Source: Mucilaginibacter_A sp964244955 | GTDB taxonomy: Bacteria > Bacteroidota > Bacteroidia > Sphingobacteriales > Sphingobacteriaceae | Assembly (NCBI GenBank): GCA_964244955.1 | Contig: CAXTKQ010000006.1 | Location: 1 to 64,000 of the forward strand | Direction of reading: 5' to 3' | DNA length: 64,000 nt | In this document: one piece after another, positions 9,195 to 17,368 of the stretch | Numbering within the stretch: position 1 is the first letter of the stretch | How the letters are laid out: every line of letters begins with the position of its first letter | Made by a program: the position numbers and the translations under genes | Notes under the pieces: model-generated | The model's database searches: none | The model's input: only the letters and a program-made list of their open reading frames with translations | What the model was told of the DNA's origin: nothing

Positions 9195-9911
9195 ATGAAA
9201 AAGCAACCGCTACTTATCCTGTCTGGTTTTCTTTTGTTGTTTTCAGTTTTGTCTTCCTGCAATGATTCCTGCGAAAAAGGTTCGGGCAAAGCAGCTTCTG
9301 AAGACCGGAAACTAGGCGCTTTTACCAAATTAAATGTTTCCGGTGCTTATAAAATTGTGCTGAAACAAGGCAATCCATCGGTCAAAGTTACTGCGGATGA
9401 TAATTTGTTGAAACTGATCGAAACCAGTGTAAGCGGCGATGAACTGACCATCAAAACCGAAAAAAATATTTGCAACGCCGGAACAATGGAAATTGACATC
9501 AGCAACCCGGATTTTCAGTCGGTAAAATCATCGGAGGCTTTGGATTTAAGCTCTGACGGAAAATTAAACCTGAAAGATTTTGATATGGAACTAAGCGGCG
9601 CAGCCAAAGTTAAATTAGATTTGAACGCGGCGAATGTAAAAATCAAGAGCAGTGGCGCAGCAGATATTGACTTGATGGGGCAAGCAACAGAAAACCTGGT
9701 AACGATGAGCGGGGTAGGAAAATTGAACGCGCTTGATTTTGTGGTTGCAAACTATCGTATTGAATCGAGCGGCATAACGCACTGTAAAATCAACGTGTTG
9801 CAACAATTAAGTGTAAACATTAGTGGGACAGGTAGTTTAGAATATCAAGGCAACCCGTCAAAAATCAGCAATGAGCATTCTGCCTTTACAAGCATTAAAA
9901 AGATACCGTAA
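9195..9911 (+). CDS. DUF2807 (GIN domain) lipoprotein
   Basis: The product has a lipoprotein signal peptide with the lipobox LSSC (cysteine near residue 22), so it is predicted to be lipid-anchored in the envelope. The rest (about residues 35-225) is a right-handed beta-helix-like domain with repeated patterns such as NVSGAYKIVLKQGN, VSGDELTIKTEK and SSGAADIDL, typical of DUF2807, the putative auto-transporter adhesin head GIN domain. The molecular role is unknown; adhesion or surface display has been proposed. The stop codon (TAA, 9909-9911) lies inside the dispersed repeat that follows. Confidence 0.85.
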   Translation: MKKQPLLILSGFLLLFSVLSSCNDSCEKGSGKAASEDRKLGAFTKLNVSGAYKIVLKQGNPSVKVTADDNLLKLIETSVSGDELTIKTEKNICNAGTMEIDISNPDFQSVKSSEALDLSSDGKLNLKDFDMELSGAAKVKLDLNAANVKIKSSGAADIDLMGQATENLVTMSGVGKLNALDFVVANYRIESSGITHCKINVLQQLSVNISGTGSLEYQGNPSKISNEHSAFTSIKKIP

Positions 9912-9932
9912 AAGAAGTATGCTTCTTTTATC
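9908..9932. repeat. head-to-head pair of dispersed repeats at a stop codon
   Basis: TAAAAGAAG (9909-9917) and CTTCTTTTA (9922-9930) form a perfect 9-bp inverted repeat with a 4-base loop. The first three bases are the stop codon of the DUF2807 gene, and the stem may serve as its terminator. Confidence 0.85.
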
Positions 9933-9961
9933 ACTAATTTTTTCAACTATTGAAACTCAAT

Positions 9962-10417
9962 TTACTTTAACAATCGATCATCAAAAGAAAATGGGCTTAT
10001 CTCTTTTATGGTAAGCAAGTTAGTTTCGGTATGCAAAGGATTGATCAACACGTTTTGAAAAAATGGGTCAATTGCACTTGGCACAAAAAGCAGTAGCGAA
10101 GATTGGCTTTGCAGCCAGGCATTACCGATTTTTCTTAAAATATCTGGTGAAGGATAGTTTTTCCAGCCTGTCGGTAGTTGGCCGGTTTCTAATCTTAGGC
10201 TGCTTGCATTACCGTCAACCTCTATTTTCGCCATCACTAAATCATGATGAATTTCTTCCGGTTGTAAATGGACAAGTTTTTCTAAAATACAAGTTGATGA
10301 AGATAAAGAACTATAGATTACGGGCAAATGATCATGCCATCGAGCAAATGAAAGCAAACCACCTCTGCCCGTTAAATCTTGCGCATATTGTTCGCGGGCA
10401 ATACGGAAAAGGATCAT
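9962..10417 (-). CDS. RES-domain toxin
   Basis: The 151-residue product matches the RES domain: FRIA at the N-terminus, GRGGLLSFARWH (about 17-28) and YSSLSSSTCILEKLVH (about 35-50) hold the conserved Arg, Ser and Glu of the family. RES toxins of type II toxin-antitoxin systems degrade NAD+ and are partnered by Xre/ParS-type antitoxins. Here the antitoxin gene lies immediately upstream and overlaps by 4 bases (ATGA), so the two are translationally coupled in the order antitoxin then toxin. Neither gene contains a dispersed repeat copy, consistent with acquisition as a module. Confidence 0.87.
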   Translation of the reverse strand: MILFRIAREQYAQDLTGRGGLLSFARWHDHLPVIYSSLSSSTCILEKLVHLQPEEIHHDLVMAKIEVDGNASSLRLETGQLPTGWKNYPSPDILRKIGNAWLQSQSSLLLFVPSAIDPFFQNVLINPLHTETNLLTIKEISPFSFDDRLLK

Positions 10418-10899
10418 GAATAGAAACCATATTCTATTTGGGACAATACATTTTCAACTAATCTAAACCCTTCTATCGTGTCCAGCAATTCTAAAGGTGT
10501 TTTTTCTCCCAAAGCCAAGTTTGGCCGGTTCAACCAATGGTCAAAAGTTTGTTTATCGCCAAAAACATTCAAGCCTTTTAAATAAAGCCGGGCAAATTCA
10601 TACAAAAAGTTTGATTGTTCAACAGATAACTTTTCATCATCGTTGTAATAAGCAGGCTGAGGAAAACCGATGTGAAGAATATTAAATATTTTTCCGGCGG
10701 GAAGGTCTGTTTTTTCTATCACCCGTGTTACGGATTCTTTTGGGAAACCATTTCGGATAAAAGCAATGGTATCAACAGTTTGCTGATTGTTGGTTATTTC
10801 GTTCGAAAGGTTATCAGACAACAAAAAGCTCAATACTTTATTATTATCTGATATGCTGATGTTCAACTCATCCAGGTTTAATTGTTTTATCTTATCCAT
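10414..10899 (-). CDS. Xre/MbcA/ParS-type antitoxin of the RES pair
   Basis: The C-terminal third (FGDKQTFDHWLNRPNLALG followed by TPLELLDTIEG) is the Xre/MbcA/ParS toxin-binding domain (DUF2384) found in antitoxins of RES toxins. The N-terminal part (residues 1-80) should hold the DNA-binding helix-turn-helix but is divergent. It would neutralise the downstream RES toxin by direct binding and probably represses its own operon. It is first in a two-gene operon, with the toxin start overlapping its stop. No promoter consensus is obvious upstream, in the short gap 10900-10950. Confidence 0.85.
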   Translation of the reverse strand: MDKIKQLNLDELNISISDNNKVLSFLLSDNLSNEITNNQQTVDTIAFIRNGFPKESVTRVIEKTDLPAGKIFNILHIGFPQPAYYNDDEKLSVEQSNFLYEFARLYLKGLNVFGDKQTFDHWLNRPNLALGEKTPLELLDTIEGFRLVENVLSQIEYGFYS

Positions 10900-10950
10900 A
10901 CCAAAACTTTTGAACTAATGTAAGCGCTATTGTTTAAATATCAACCCTCC

Positions 10951-11442
10951 TCAATTCCGCATATTGCTATACTGCAACGGCTGGCCAAAATCCTCGCCGC
11001 GGCACAAAGAAATAACCGCTTGCAAATCGTCAATCTTTTTCCCGGTAACGCGCACCTGATCGTCCATGATTGAAGCCTGCACTTTTAAACCGCTGTCTTT
11101 TATTTTTTTGACGATCTTTTTGGCCACTTCCTTATCAATCCCTTCCACAATTTTAATTTCTTTGCGAATCATGTTGCCCGATGCATATTCTTGTTCGCCA
11201 AAATCCAGCGCGTTTGGATCCAAATGCTGTTTCACCATCCGGCTGATGATCGAATCCTGAATAGCTTTCAAACGCATGTCGTTCTCGGTAACAATGGTTA
11301 CTTCGTTGGTTTTTTTGTCCAGTTCGATGGTGCTTTTCGAATCGTTAAAATCATAACGGTTCAAAATTTCCTTTTTGGCGTTATTGATGGCGTTGTCCAA
11401 CGTTTGCGCGTCAATTTTGCTGATAATGTCAAAAGATGGCAT
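10951..11442 (-). CDS. yajQ: YajQ family nucleotide-binding protein
   Basis: The 163-residue protein is full length for the YajQ (UPF0234) family: it begins MPSFDIISKID, contains RYDFNDSK and ends with the conserved SLCRGEDFGQPLQYSNMRN. YajQ proteins have two ferredoxin-like subdomains; some homologues bind cyclic di-GMP and act with a transcription factor, others bind tRNA/rRNA, so the exact role here is open. Cytoplasmic. It stands alone between the RES module and a divergent Lys/Ala-rich gene; the ATG start is clear. Confidence 0.93.
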   Translation of the reverse strand: MPSFDIISKIDAQTLDNAINNAKKEILNRYDFNDSKSTIELDKKTNEVTIVTENDMRLKAIQDSIISRMVKQHLDPNALDFGEQEYASGNMIRKEIKIVEGIDKEVAKKIVKKIKDSGLKVQASIMDDQVRVTGKKIDDLQAVISLCRGEDFGQPLQYSNMRN

Positions 11443-11582
11443 AATATGTATTTTATTTTAAGGGAATTAAATTTTAACGGTTAGCTTTATAAATTCTAAA
11501 GTTATAGGCGAAATTAGCACAATTAAAGGATGTGCAACGGCACATTTAAGCTTATCACCGACAAAAAAACAAATATTATCCG

Positions 11583-12185
11583 ATGAAAAAGAAAGGCAAG
11601 TCAAAAGTAAAAAACAAAGAACTGGAAACCAGCATCACCGCCAAATTTTCTGAAGCGTTGCATGGTTTGGGCCATAATGTAGAAAGCCTGAAAAAAGAAA
11701 TTGCCAAAGCCGGTAAAACGGTTTCCGAGAAAATTGCCAAAGCATTAGCCGACGCGCAAAAAGCAACCGCAAAAGAAGCAGACAAAGCAAAAAAGCTGAC
11801 GAAAAAGGTTGATAAAAAGAAAACTGAAGTTAAAATAGTGGCCAATAAAGCCGAAGCGAAAGTTGACAAGGTGGTTTCGGCAGTTGCAAAAGCGGCTTCC
11901 GGCAAATCTTCTACGGCTTTCGGCCGTTCGGTTGCCAAACCTGCTGCACCAACTTTAGATCCGCAGCACCATGAGTCTGCCGAAAAAGAGGCGGTAAAAG
12001 AAGCACCGGCAAAACGCACCCGTGCACCCCGAAGAAAAAAGGAAGAAATCGAAGCGGCAAACGCAGAAAAAGAGGCGGTAAAAGAAGCATCGGTAAAACG
12101 CAAACGCTCGCCCAATAAACCAAAACTTGTTGCCACATCCGAAGAAAAACCGGCAACAGAAACAACAGGTTCCGCAGTTTTGTAG
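11583..12185 (+). CDS. Lys/Ala-rich basic protein, histone H1-like composition
   Basis: The 200-residue product is dominated by Lys, Ala and Glu. It has a coiled-coil-like region (residues 15-110, with heptad-like KKL/VDK patterns) and a C-terminal tail with two units EKEAVKEAPAKRTR and EKEAVKEASVKRKR ending in RSPNKPK. Such tails are seen in bacterial H1-like DNA-binding proteins, so nucleoid or polyphosphate association is a reasonable guess, but no defined domain is visible. The VKEA segments in the tail are encoded by dispersed-repeat copies (11991-12009 and 12077-12093). It lies directly upstream of ppk, separated by a terminator. Confidence 0.7.
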   Translation: MKKKGKSKVKNKELETSITAKFSEALHGLGHNVESLKKEIAKAGKTVSEKIAKALADAQKATAKEADKAKKLTKKVDKKKTEVKIVANKAEAKVDKVVSAVAKAASGKSSTAFGRSVAKPAAPTLDPQHHESAEKEAVKEAPAKRTRAPRRKKEEIEAANAEKEAVKEASVKRKRSPNKPKLVATSEEKPATETTGSAVL

Positions 12186-12250
12186 TAAAAACAAGGATTT
12201 AAGCAGCGTGTAATTTAACCTTTGCTTAATAAACAAATACACATTTTTGC

Positions 12251-12279
12251 ATTCCCGGCAATCTCCGGGAATTTTTTGT
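12251..12279 (+). terminator. Rho-independent terminator
   Basis: Stem ATTCCCGG / CCGGGAAT with a 6-base loop is followed by TTTTTTG. It closes the Lys/Ala-rich gene 14 bases before ppk starts, so ppk would need a promoter overlapping this region or depend on read-through. Confidence 0.75.
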
Positions 12280-12292
12280 TGTTAGTTATGTT

Positions 12293-14392
12293 ATGATCTC
12301 GAAGCATATTCCTTTAACCAACCGCGAAATCAGTTGGCTTTATTTTAACGACCGTGTTTTGCAGGAAGCCGCAGACGAAGCCGTGCCTTTGATTGAAAGG
12401 GTGCGCTTTTTGGCGATATTTTCTTCCAACATGGACGAGTTTTACCGCGTTCGTGTGGCAACTTTAAACCGCTTGGCCAACCTGAACGAAAAGGCAAAAG
12501 AGATTTTAGGCTACAACCCGCGCAAAGTTTTAAGCCAGATCAAAAATCTAGTGATCAAAGAGGAAAAGAAATTTAACAACCTGTACGAAAACATCATTNN
12601 NNNNNNNNNNNNNNNNNNNNNNNNNNNNNNNNNNNNNNNNNNNNNNNNNNNNNNNNNNNNNNNNNNNNNNNNNNNNNNGGACGATAAACAGCTCAACGTT
12701 ACGCGCGGTGAGTTTGTAAAAAATTATTTCCGGGAAAAACTGCTTTCCAACGTGGTGCCGATTATTTTGGACAAACACACGGCAATGCCGCAGTTGAAAG
12801 ACCAGGCGATTTATTTTTTTGTGCGCTTGACGAAAGAAGACCTGGAAAGCCAGTCGAAATTGGCGCTGATCGAGGTTCCGGAAAACATGTCGCGATTTTT
12901 GGTTTTGCCGGAGACGAACCAGTTAAAGTTTATCATTTTGCTGGATGATATTATCCGTTATTGCCTCGACGATATTTTTTTCATTTTTGATTACGATACA
13001 ATCGAAGCTTATTCCATCCAGTTAACGCGCGATGCGGAACTGGATTTAGATAAAGAAGTGAGCGAAAAATTTATCGAATCGCTTTCCAAAAGCCTGCAAA
13101 AACGGAAAAAAGGCAAGCCAATGCGTTTGTTGTACGATACCGATATGCCGCTGGACATGCTTTCCTATTTGGTGCGAAAAATGCAATTAACGGCAACAAG
13201 CCTCATTCCGGGCAGCCGTTACCATAACTTTAAAGATTTTATTTCCTTCCCAAACATTGGCCGGCCGGAACTGGAATATCCGAAAGTCCACGCTTTGGAA
13301 GTGCCGCAATTGCCTTTTGGCAAAAGTTTGCTGGGCATGATCAGCAAACGCGATTTTTTGGTGAGCACGCCTTACCAATCCTTCGATTACGTCATCCATT
13401 TTTTGCGGGAAGCTGCCATTGATCCCGGTGTTCGGGAAATCAGCATTACTTTATATCGTTTGGCTGCCAATTCCCGCATCATCAATGCACTAATAAACGC
13501 GGCACGAAACGGAAAAACAGTGCATTGTTTGGTAGAATTAAAAGCCCGGTTTGATGAACAAGCCAACATTTTTTGGAGCCGCAGGTTGGAAGAAGAAGGC
13601 ATCAAAGTAATTTATGGCGTATCCGGCTATAAAGTTCATTCCAAAATATGTTTGGTTAAACGGCTGGAAGGCAGAAAAGTAACCTACTACGCTTGTTTAT
13701 CCACCGGAAATTTTAATGAGAAAACAGCTAAGATTTATGCCGATCATACTTTGCTGACCTGCAATAAAAAAATCACTTCGGGCCTGGTAACCATTTTTGA
13801 TGCACTTCAAAAAAACACCGTTCCGCAGAACGTAAAAAACCTGATTGTATCGCCCATAGATTCGCGTAAGATTTTGTTTGGTTATATTGACAAGGAAATT
13901 GCGAATGCCAAAAAAGGCAACAAGGCATACATGATCTTAAAAATGAACAGCCTGGCCGATGAACAAATGATTGCCCGATTGTACAAAGCCAGTAATGCCG
14001 GTGTTAAAATTACGCTGATTGTGCGCGGCATGTGCTGCCTTGTTCCGGGTGTAAAAGGTTACAGCGAAAACATTGAGGTGATTAGCATTGTGGATAAATA
14101 CTTAGAACATGCCCGCGTTTATATTTTTGCAAATGGCGGAAAAGAGCTGATCTTCCTGACCTCTTCTGATTTGATGACCCGAAATTTAGACCATCGTGTG
14201 GAAGTTGGTTTCCCGATTTACGATAAGGACCTGAAGCAGGAAATCCGCGACATCATCAATATCCAACTGCACGATAACACCAAAGCCCGCGAAATCAACA
14301 GTTTAAACAACAACCGTTACCACAAAACGGACGAAAAGATAAAAGTGCGCTCGCAGTTTGACATTTACACCTATTTGAAACAAAAAAAATAA
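12293..14392 (+). CDS. ppk1: polyphosphate kinase 1 (contains 80-N assembly gap)
   Basis: PPK1 reversibly transfers the ATP gamma-phosphate to polyphosphate. The N-terminal domain (REISWLYFNDRVLQEA, SSNMDEFYRVRV) is intact, and the two phospholipase-D-like catalytic domains carry the autophosphorylated His in YKVHSKICL (about residue 447) and the second conserved His in TRNLDHRVEV (about residue 632). Length (699) fits the family. Bases 12599-12678 are unknown, covering about residues 103-129; the frame is kept across the gap. The next gene is an exopolyphosphatase starting 4 bases after the stop, so synthesis and breakdown of polyphosphate are encoded together. Confidence 0.92.
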   Translation: MISKHIPLTNREISWLYFNDRVLQEAADEAVPLIERVRFLAIFSSNMDEFYRVRVATLNRLANLNEKAKEILGYNPRKVLSQIKNLVIKEEKKFNNLYENIIXXXXXXXXXXXXXXXXXXXXXXXXXXXDDKQLNVTRGEFVKNYFREKLLSNVVPIILDKHTAMPQLKDQAIYFFVRLTKEDLESQSKLALIEVPENMSRFLVLPETNQLKFIILLDDIIRYCLDDIFFIFDYDTIEAYSIQLTRDAELDLDKEVSEKFIESLSKSLQKRKKGKPMRLLYDTDMPLDMLSYLVRKMQLTATSLIPGSRYHNFKDFISFPNIGRPELEYPKVHALEVPQLPFGKSLLGMISKRDFLVSTPYQSFDYVIHFLREAAIDPGVREISITLYRLAANSRIINALINAARNGKTVHCLVELKARFDEQANIFWSRRLEEEGIKVIYGVSGYKVHSKICLVKRLEGRKVTYYACLSTGNFNEKTAKIYADHTLLTCNKKITSGLVTIFDALQKNTVPQNVKNLIVSPIDSRKILFGYIDKEIANAKKGNKAYMILKMNSLADEQMIARLYKASNAGVKITLIVRGMCCLVPGVKGYSENIEVISIVDKYLEHARVYIFANGGKELIFLTSSDLMTRNLDHRVEVGFPIYDKDLKQEIRDIINIQLHDNTKAREINSLNNNRYHKTDEKIKVRSQFDIYTYLKQKK
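12599..12678. other. assembly gap (80 N)
   Basis: A run of 80 N inside ppk1. The flanking sequence keeps the same reading frame, but the true gap length is not known. Confidence 0.99.
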
Positions 14393-14396
14393 CATT

Positions 14397-15275
14397 TTGA
14401 GATACGCTGCCATTGATATTGGTTCCAATGCGATTCGGCTGCTCATTGCAGACTTATCCGAAAACAGCGAACCGGTTACTTTTAAAAAAAACACCCTGCT
14501 CCGCGTGCCTTTGCGTTTGGGCGACGATGCGTTTATCCAGAAAAAAATCTCCGAAAAAAAGATCAATGATCTGGTAAAAACCATGCATTCGTTCCGGCTT
14601 TTGATGGATGTTTACGGCGTTGCGACTTATCTGGCCTGCGCAACTTCGGCCATGCGCGAATCAGAAAACGGGCCGGAAATTGTAAAACAGGTAAAAGAGC
14701 AAGCTGGTGTTGACCTAGAAATTGTTGGCGGCCAGCGGGAAGCAAAAATTATTTACGCCAGCCATTTTGAAGAAAAGTTAGACCGGAAAAAGAACTACCT
14801 GTACATTGATGTTGGTGGCGGCAGCACCGAACTTTCCTTTTTTTCGGATGGTGTTTTAGTGGCTTCCCAATCTTTCAATATCGGCACCATCCGGATGTTG
14901 GACAACCAGGACAAAGCCGAAACCTGGAAAGAAATGGAACGTTTCATCCAAGCCAAAGTCAAATCCCATAAAAACATTACCGGCATCGGCACCGGCGGCA
15001 ACATCAACAAACTGTTCCGGCTTTCGGAAGAAAAAGAAGGGAAACCGATGTCATTGTCTAAGTTAAAAAGCTTGTACAACCACCTCAATTCGTATTCTAT
15101 GAAAGACCGCATCCAGGTTTTGGGTTTGAACCAGGACCGCGCCGACGTGATTATTCCGGCTGCCCAAATTTTTATTACGGTAATGAAATGGGCAGGCGTG
15201 GCAAACATTTACGTACCGAAAGTGGGCATGGTTGACGGGATTATCCAAACTTTGATCGAAGAAAACTTTAAGTAG
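14397..15275 (+). CDS. ppx: exopolyphosphatase / Ppx-GppA phosphatase
   Basis: The 292-residue protein has the actin-like ATPase fold motifs of Ppx/GppA: AAIDIGSNAIRLLIADL (residues 4-20), CATSAMRESENG, IDVGGGSTELSFF and GTGGNINKL. It hydrolyses terminal phosphates of polyphosphate, or the pppGpp 5'-phosphate. It is the short single-module form without the HD-like C-terminal domain. The start is TTG at 14397, four bases after the ppk stop; no ATG gives the conserved N-terminus. The stop abuts a dispersed repeat (15276-15300). Confidence 0.9.
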   Translation: MRYAAIDIGSNAIRLLIADLSENSEPVTFKKNTLLRVPLRLGDDAFIQKKISEKKINDLVKTMHSFRLLMDVYGVATYLACATSAMRESENGPEIVKQVKEQAGVDLEIVGGQREAKIIYASHFEEKLDRKKNYLYIDVGGGSTELSFFSDGVLVASQSFNIGTIRMLDNQDKAETWKEMERFIQAKVKSHKNITGIGTGGNINKLFRLSEEKEGKPMSLSKLKSLYNHLNSYSMKDRIQVLGLNQDRADVIIPAAQIFITVMKWAGVANIYVPKVGMVDGIIQTLIEENFK

Positions 15276-15300
15276 CATACTGTTTTTACCCCACAAAAAT
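15276..15300 (-). repeat. dispersed repeat CATACTGTTTTTACC + CAAAAAT
   Basis: It fills the gap between the ppx stop (15275) and the ubiX ATG (15303). Confidence 0.8.
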
Positions 15301-15302
15301 TG

Positions 15303-15872
15303 ATGAAGAAAAAAATTGTAGTGGCCATAACCGGTGCCAGCGGTTCTATTTATGCCAAGTTGTTGTTGCAGCAATTGCAGGTTTTGCAGGAACAGATTGC
15401 AGAAGTTGGTGTGGTCATGTCTGACAATGCAAGAGATGTTTGGCGGTTTGAGCTGGGCGATGAAAGCTACCAAAATATACCTTTCAAAATTTATGGAAAA
15501 ACTGATTTTATGGCGCCTTTTGCTTCGGGTTCGGCCAGGTTTGATACGATGGTTATTGTTCCATGTTCGATGGGTACTTTGGGCCGAATTGCAGGCGGTA
15601 TTTCCAATGATTTGACTACGCGTGCCGCCGACGTCATTTTAAAAGAAAGACGAAAGCTGATTTTAGTTGCACGTGATACACCGCTCAACCTCATCCATTT
15701 ACGCAATATGCAAACGGTTACCGAGGCTGGCGGAATTATTTGTCCGGCGGTTCCTTCTTTTTATAGCTTGCCCAAAACGATTGAAGAAGTTGCTATGACG
15801 GTGGTTAACCGCATTATAGATCTGGCGGGTTTTGAACACGAAAGCTATCGTTGGAGCGAAGGGGAAGTGTAA
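15303..15872 (+). CDS. ubiX: UbiX-type flavin prenyltransferase
   Basis: The 189-residue protein matches UbiX: AITGASGSIYAKLLL (FMN phosphate-binding N-terminus), VVIVPCSMGTLGRIA and the C-terminal core with DLTTRAADVILKERR and LVARDTPLNLIHL. UbiX attaches a dimethylallyl group to FMN, producing the prenylated FMN cofactor used by UbiD decarboxylases. No ubiD is in the window. The ATG at 15303 is preferred over an in-frame TTG at 15300. It follows ppx closely and may be co-transcribed with it. Confidence 0.92.
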   Translation: MKKKIVVAITGASGSIYAKLLLQQLQVLQEQIAEVGVVMSDNARDVWRFELGDESYQNIPFKIYGKTDFMAPFASGSARFDTMVIVPCSMGTLGRIAGGISNDLTTRAADVILKERRKLILVARDTPLNLIHLRNMQTVTEAGGIICPAVPSFYSLPKTIEEVAMTVVNRIIDLAGFEHESYRWSEGEV

Positions 15873-15885
15873 AATTGCTTGTTTT

Positions 15886-15974
15886 TGTCATTTCGACCAA
15901 AGGGAGAAATCTTCATCAACGCGATTATCATTATTGAAATTGAAAGAAGATTTCTCCCTTCGGTCGAAATGACA
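15886..15974. repeat. long imperfect inverted repeat, TGTCATTTCGACC family (copy 1)
   Basis: Arms beginning TGTCATTTCGACC and ending GGTCGAAATGACA enclose about 30 bases; the inner arms contain AGGGAGAAATCTTC and GAAGATTTCTCCCT. Related copies lie at 28023-28114, 48278-48385 and 60613-60702. Similar elements are common between genes in Sphingobacteria and behave like a REP/MITE-type repeat. Confidence 0.85.
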
Positions 15975-15976
15975 GC

Positions 15977-15994
15977 AATGCTTCTTTTAGCACC
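15977..15994 (-). repeat. dispersed repeat AATGCTTCTTTTAGCACC
   Basis: Good core next to the long inverted repeat; it overlaps the position expected for the -33 element of the mtaB promoter. Confidence 0.8.
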
Positions 15995-16002
15995 CAAATT
16001 TC

Positions 16003-16010
16003 TATCTTTG
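16003..16010 (+). promoter_or_regulatory. Bacteroidota -7 promoter element for mtaB
   Basis: TATCTTTG matches TAnnTTTG ten bases before the ATG at 16020, giving a very short leader. The -33 region coincides with the TTCTTTT of the dispersed repeat rather than a clear TTTG. Confidence 0.55.
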
Positions 16011-16019
16011 CAAATCAAA

Positions 16020-17339
16020 ATGAACAGGAAAGTTGCCTTTTACACGCTGGGTTGCAAACTCAATTATGCCGAAACTTCTGCAATTGGCAGACAGTTTAAA
16101 CAGGCTGATTATGAAATTGTTAATTTTACAGAGCAGGCTGATGTGTATGTAATCAACACGTGTTCGGTTACCGAAAATGCTGACCGCAAATGTAAAAAGG
16201 TGGTAAAAGAAGCATTAAAGATTTCGCCCGCAGCCTATATTACCATTGTGGGTTGTTACGCACAATTGAAGCCAAAAGAGATTTCGGAAATTGAAGGCGT
16301 GGATTTGGTTTTAGGCGCTGCCGAGAAATTTCAATTGGTTGACCACATCACCAATCTCACCAAAAACCCGAAAGCGCTGGTTTACAATTCACCGGTAAAA
16401 GAAGCAAACCAATTTATTCCTTCTTACTCTTTTGGCGACCGGACGCGCACTTTCCTCAAAGTACAGGATGGCTGCGATTATTCTTGTTCCTTTTGCACCA
16501 TCCCGATGGCACGTGGTGCAAGCCGAAGCGATACCATCGAAAACGTCATCAAACAAGCGCAGGAAATAGCTTTGTCAGGCGTCAAAGAAATTGTTTTAAC
16601 CGGTGTTAATTTGGGCGATTTTGGTTTGGTTAACGGCATTCGCGAGTACAAATTTATCGATCTGATCAAAGCTTTAGATGAAGTGCAAGGCATTGACCGC
16701 ATCCGTATTTCTTCCATCGAACCCAATTTGTTAACCGATGAAATTATTGCTTTTGTAGCCGCTTCCAAACGTTTTGTGCCTCATTTTCATATTCCTTTGC
16801 AATCGGGTTCTAACAAAATATTGAGTTTGATGCGCCGCCGTTACAAGCGCGAATTGTATGTAGAGAGGGTTGCCAAGATCAAAGAATTGATGCCTGACTG
16901 CTGCATTGGCGTGGATGTGATCGTTGGTTTTCCGGGAGAAACGCGTGAAGATTTTATAGACACCTACAACTTTTTAAACGAATTGCCGGTTTCTTACCTG
17001 CACGTTTTCACTTACAGCGAACGCGAAAATACACCGGCAAAAGAACTATCCGGCGTAGTTCCGGGTTCAACACGGGCAGAACGAAGCAAAATGCTGCATA
17101 TTTTGTCGGATAAAAAACGCCGTGCTTTTTACGGATCCCAAGTTGGCACCACGGCCGATATTTTGTTTGAGCGCGAAACGAACGATGGCCTGATGCATGG
17201 TTTCACGCGTAATTACGTTAAAATTGAAACCGTTTACGATCCTTTATTGGTGAATGAGATTAGACCAGTGCTTTTAACCGCAATTGCCGCATCCGGCAAT
17301 ATGGAAATTGAGGAAACAGCAGAAATTCTGGTTCATTAG
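16020..17339 (+). CDS. mtaB: tRNA threonylcarbamoyladenosine methylthiotransferase MtaB
   Basis: This radical SAM enzyme adds a methylthio group to t6A37 of tRNA. The N-terminal UPF0004 domain has three cluster cysteines (LGCKLNYAE at residue 12, NTCSVTENADRKC, VGCYAQ), the radical SAM domain has CDYSCSFC (CxxxCxxC), and a C-terminal TRAM-like segment follows. The ATG at 16020 gives the standard MNRKVAFYTLGC start; the frame is open further upstream only through the long inverted repeat. Dispersed repeats inside the gene are read as VKEAL (16202-16216) and VKEAN (16392-16410). Confidence 0.93.
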   Translation: MNRKVAFYTLGCKLNYAETSAIGRQFKQADYEIVNFTEQADVYVINTCSVTENADRKCKKVVKEALKISPAAYITIVGCYAQLKPKEISEIEGVDLVLGAAEKFQLVDHITNLTKNPKALVYNSPVKEANQFIPSYSFGDRTRTFLKVQDGCDYSCSFCTIPMARGASRSDTIENVIKQAQEIALSGVKEIVLTGVNLGDFGLVNGIREYKFIDLIKALDEVQGIDRIRISSIEPNLLTDEIIAFVAASKRFVPHFHIPLQSGSNKILSLMRRRYKRELYVERVAKIKELMPDCCIGVDVIVGFPGETREDFIDTYNFLNELPVSYLHVFTYSERENTPAKELSGVVPGSTRAERSKMLHILSDKKRRAFYGSQVGTTADILFERETNDGLMHGFTRNYVKIETVYDPLLVNEIRPVLLTAIAASGNMEIEETAEILVH

Positions 17340-17368
17340 TTTTATCTTCGCCCGAAACAGCGCTATCC

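Noticed and set aside
11576..12136. 186-residue open frame antisense to the Lys/Ala-rich gene
   Set aside because: Phe/Ser/Ala-rich mirror of Lys codons; the sense frame has a good start and terminator.
15879..16019. Longer start for MtaB
   Set aside because: It would run through the long inverted repeat and the promoter; MNRKVAFYTLGC at 16020 is the family start.
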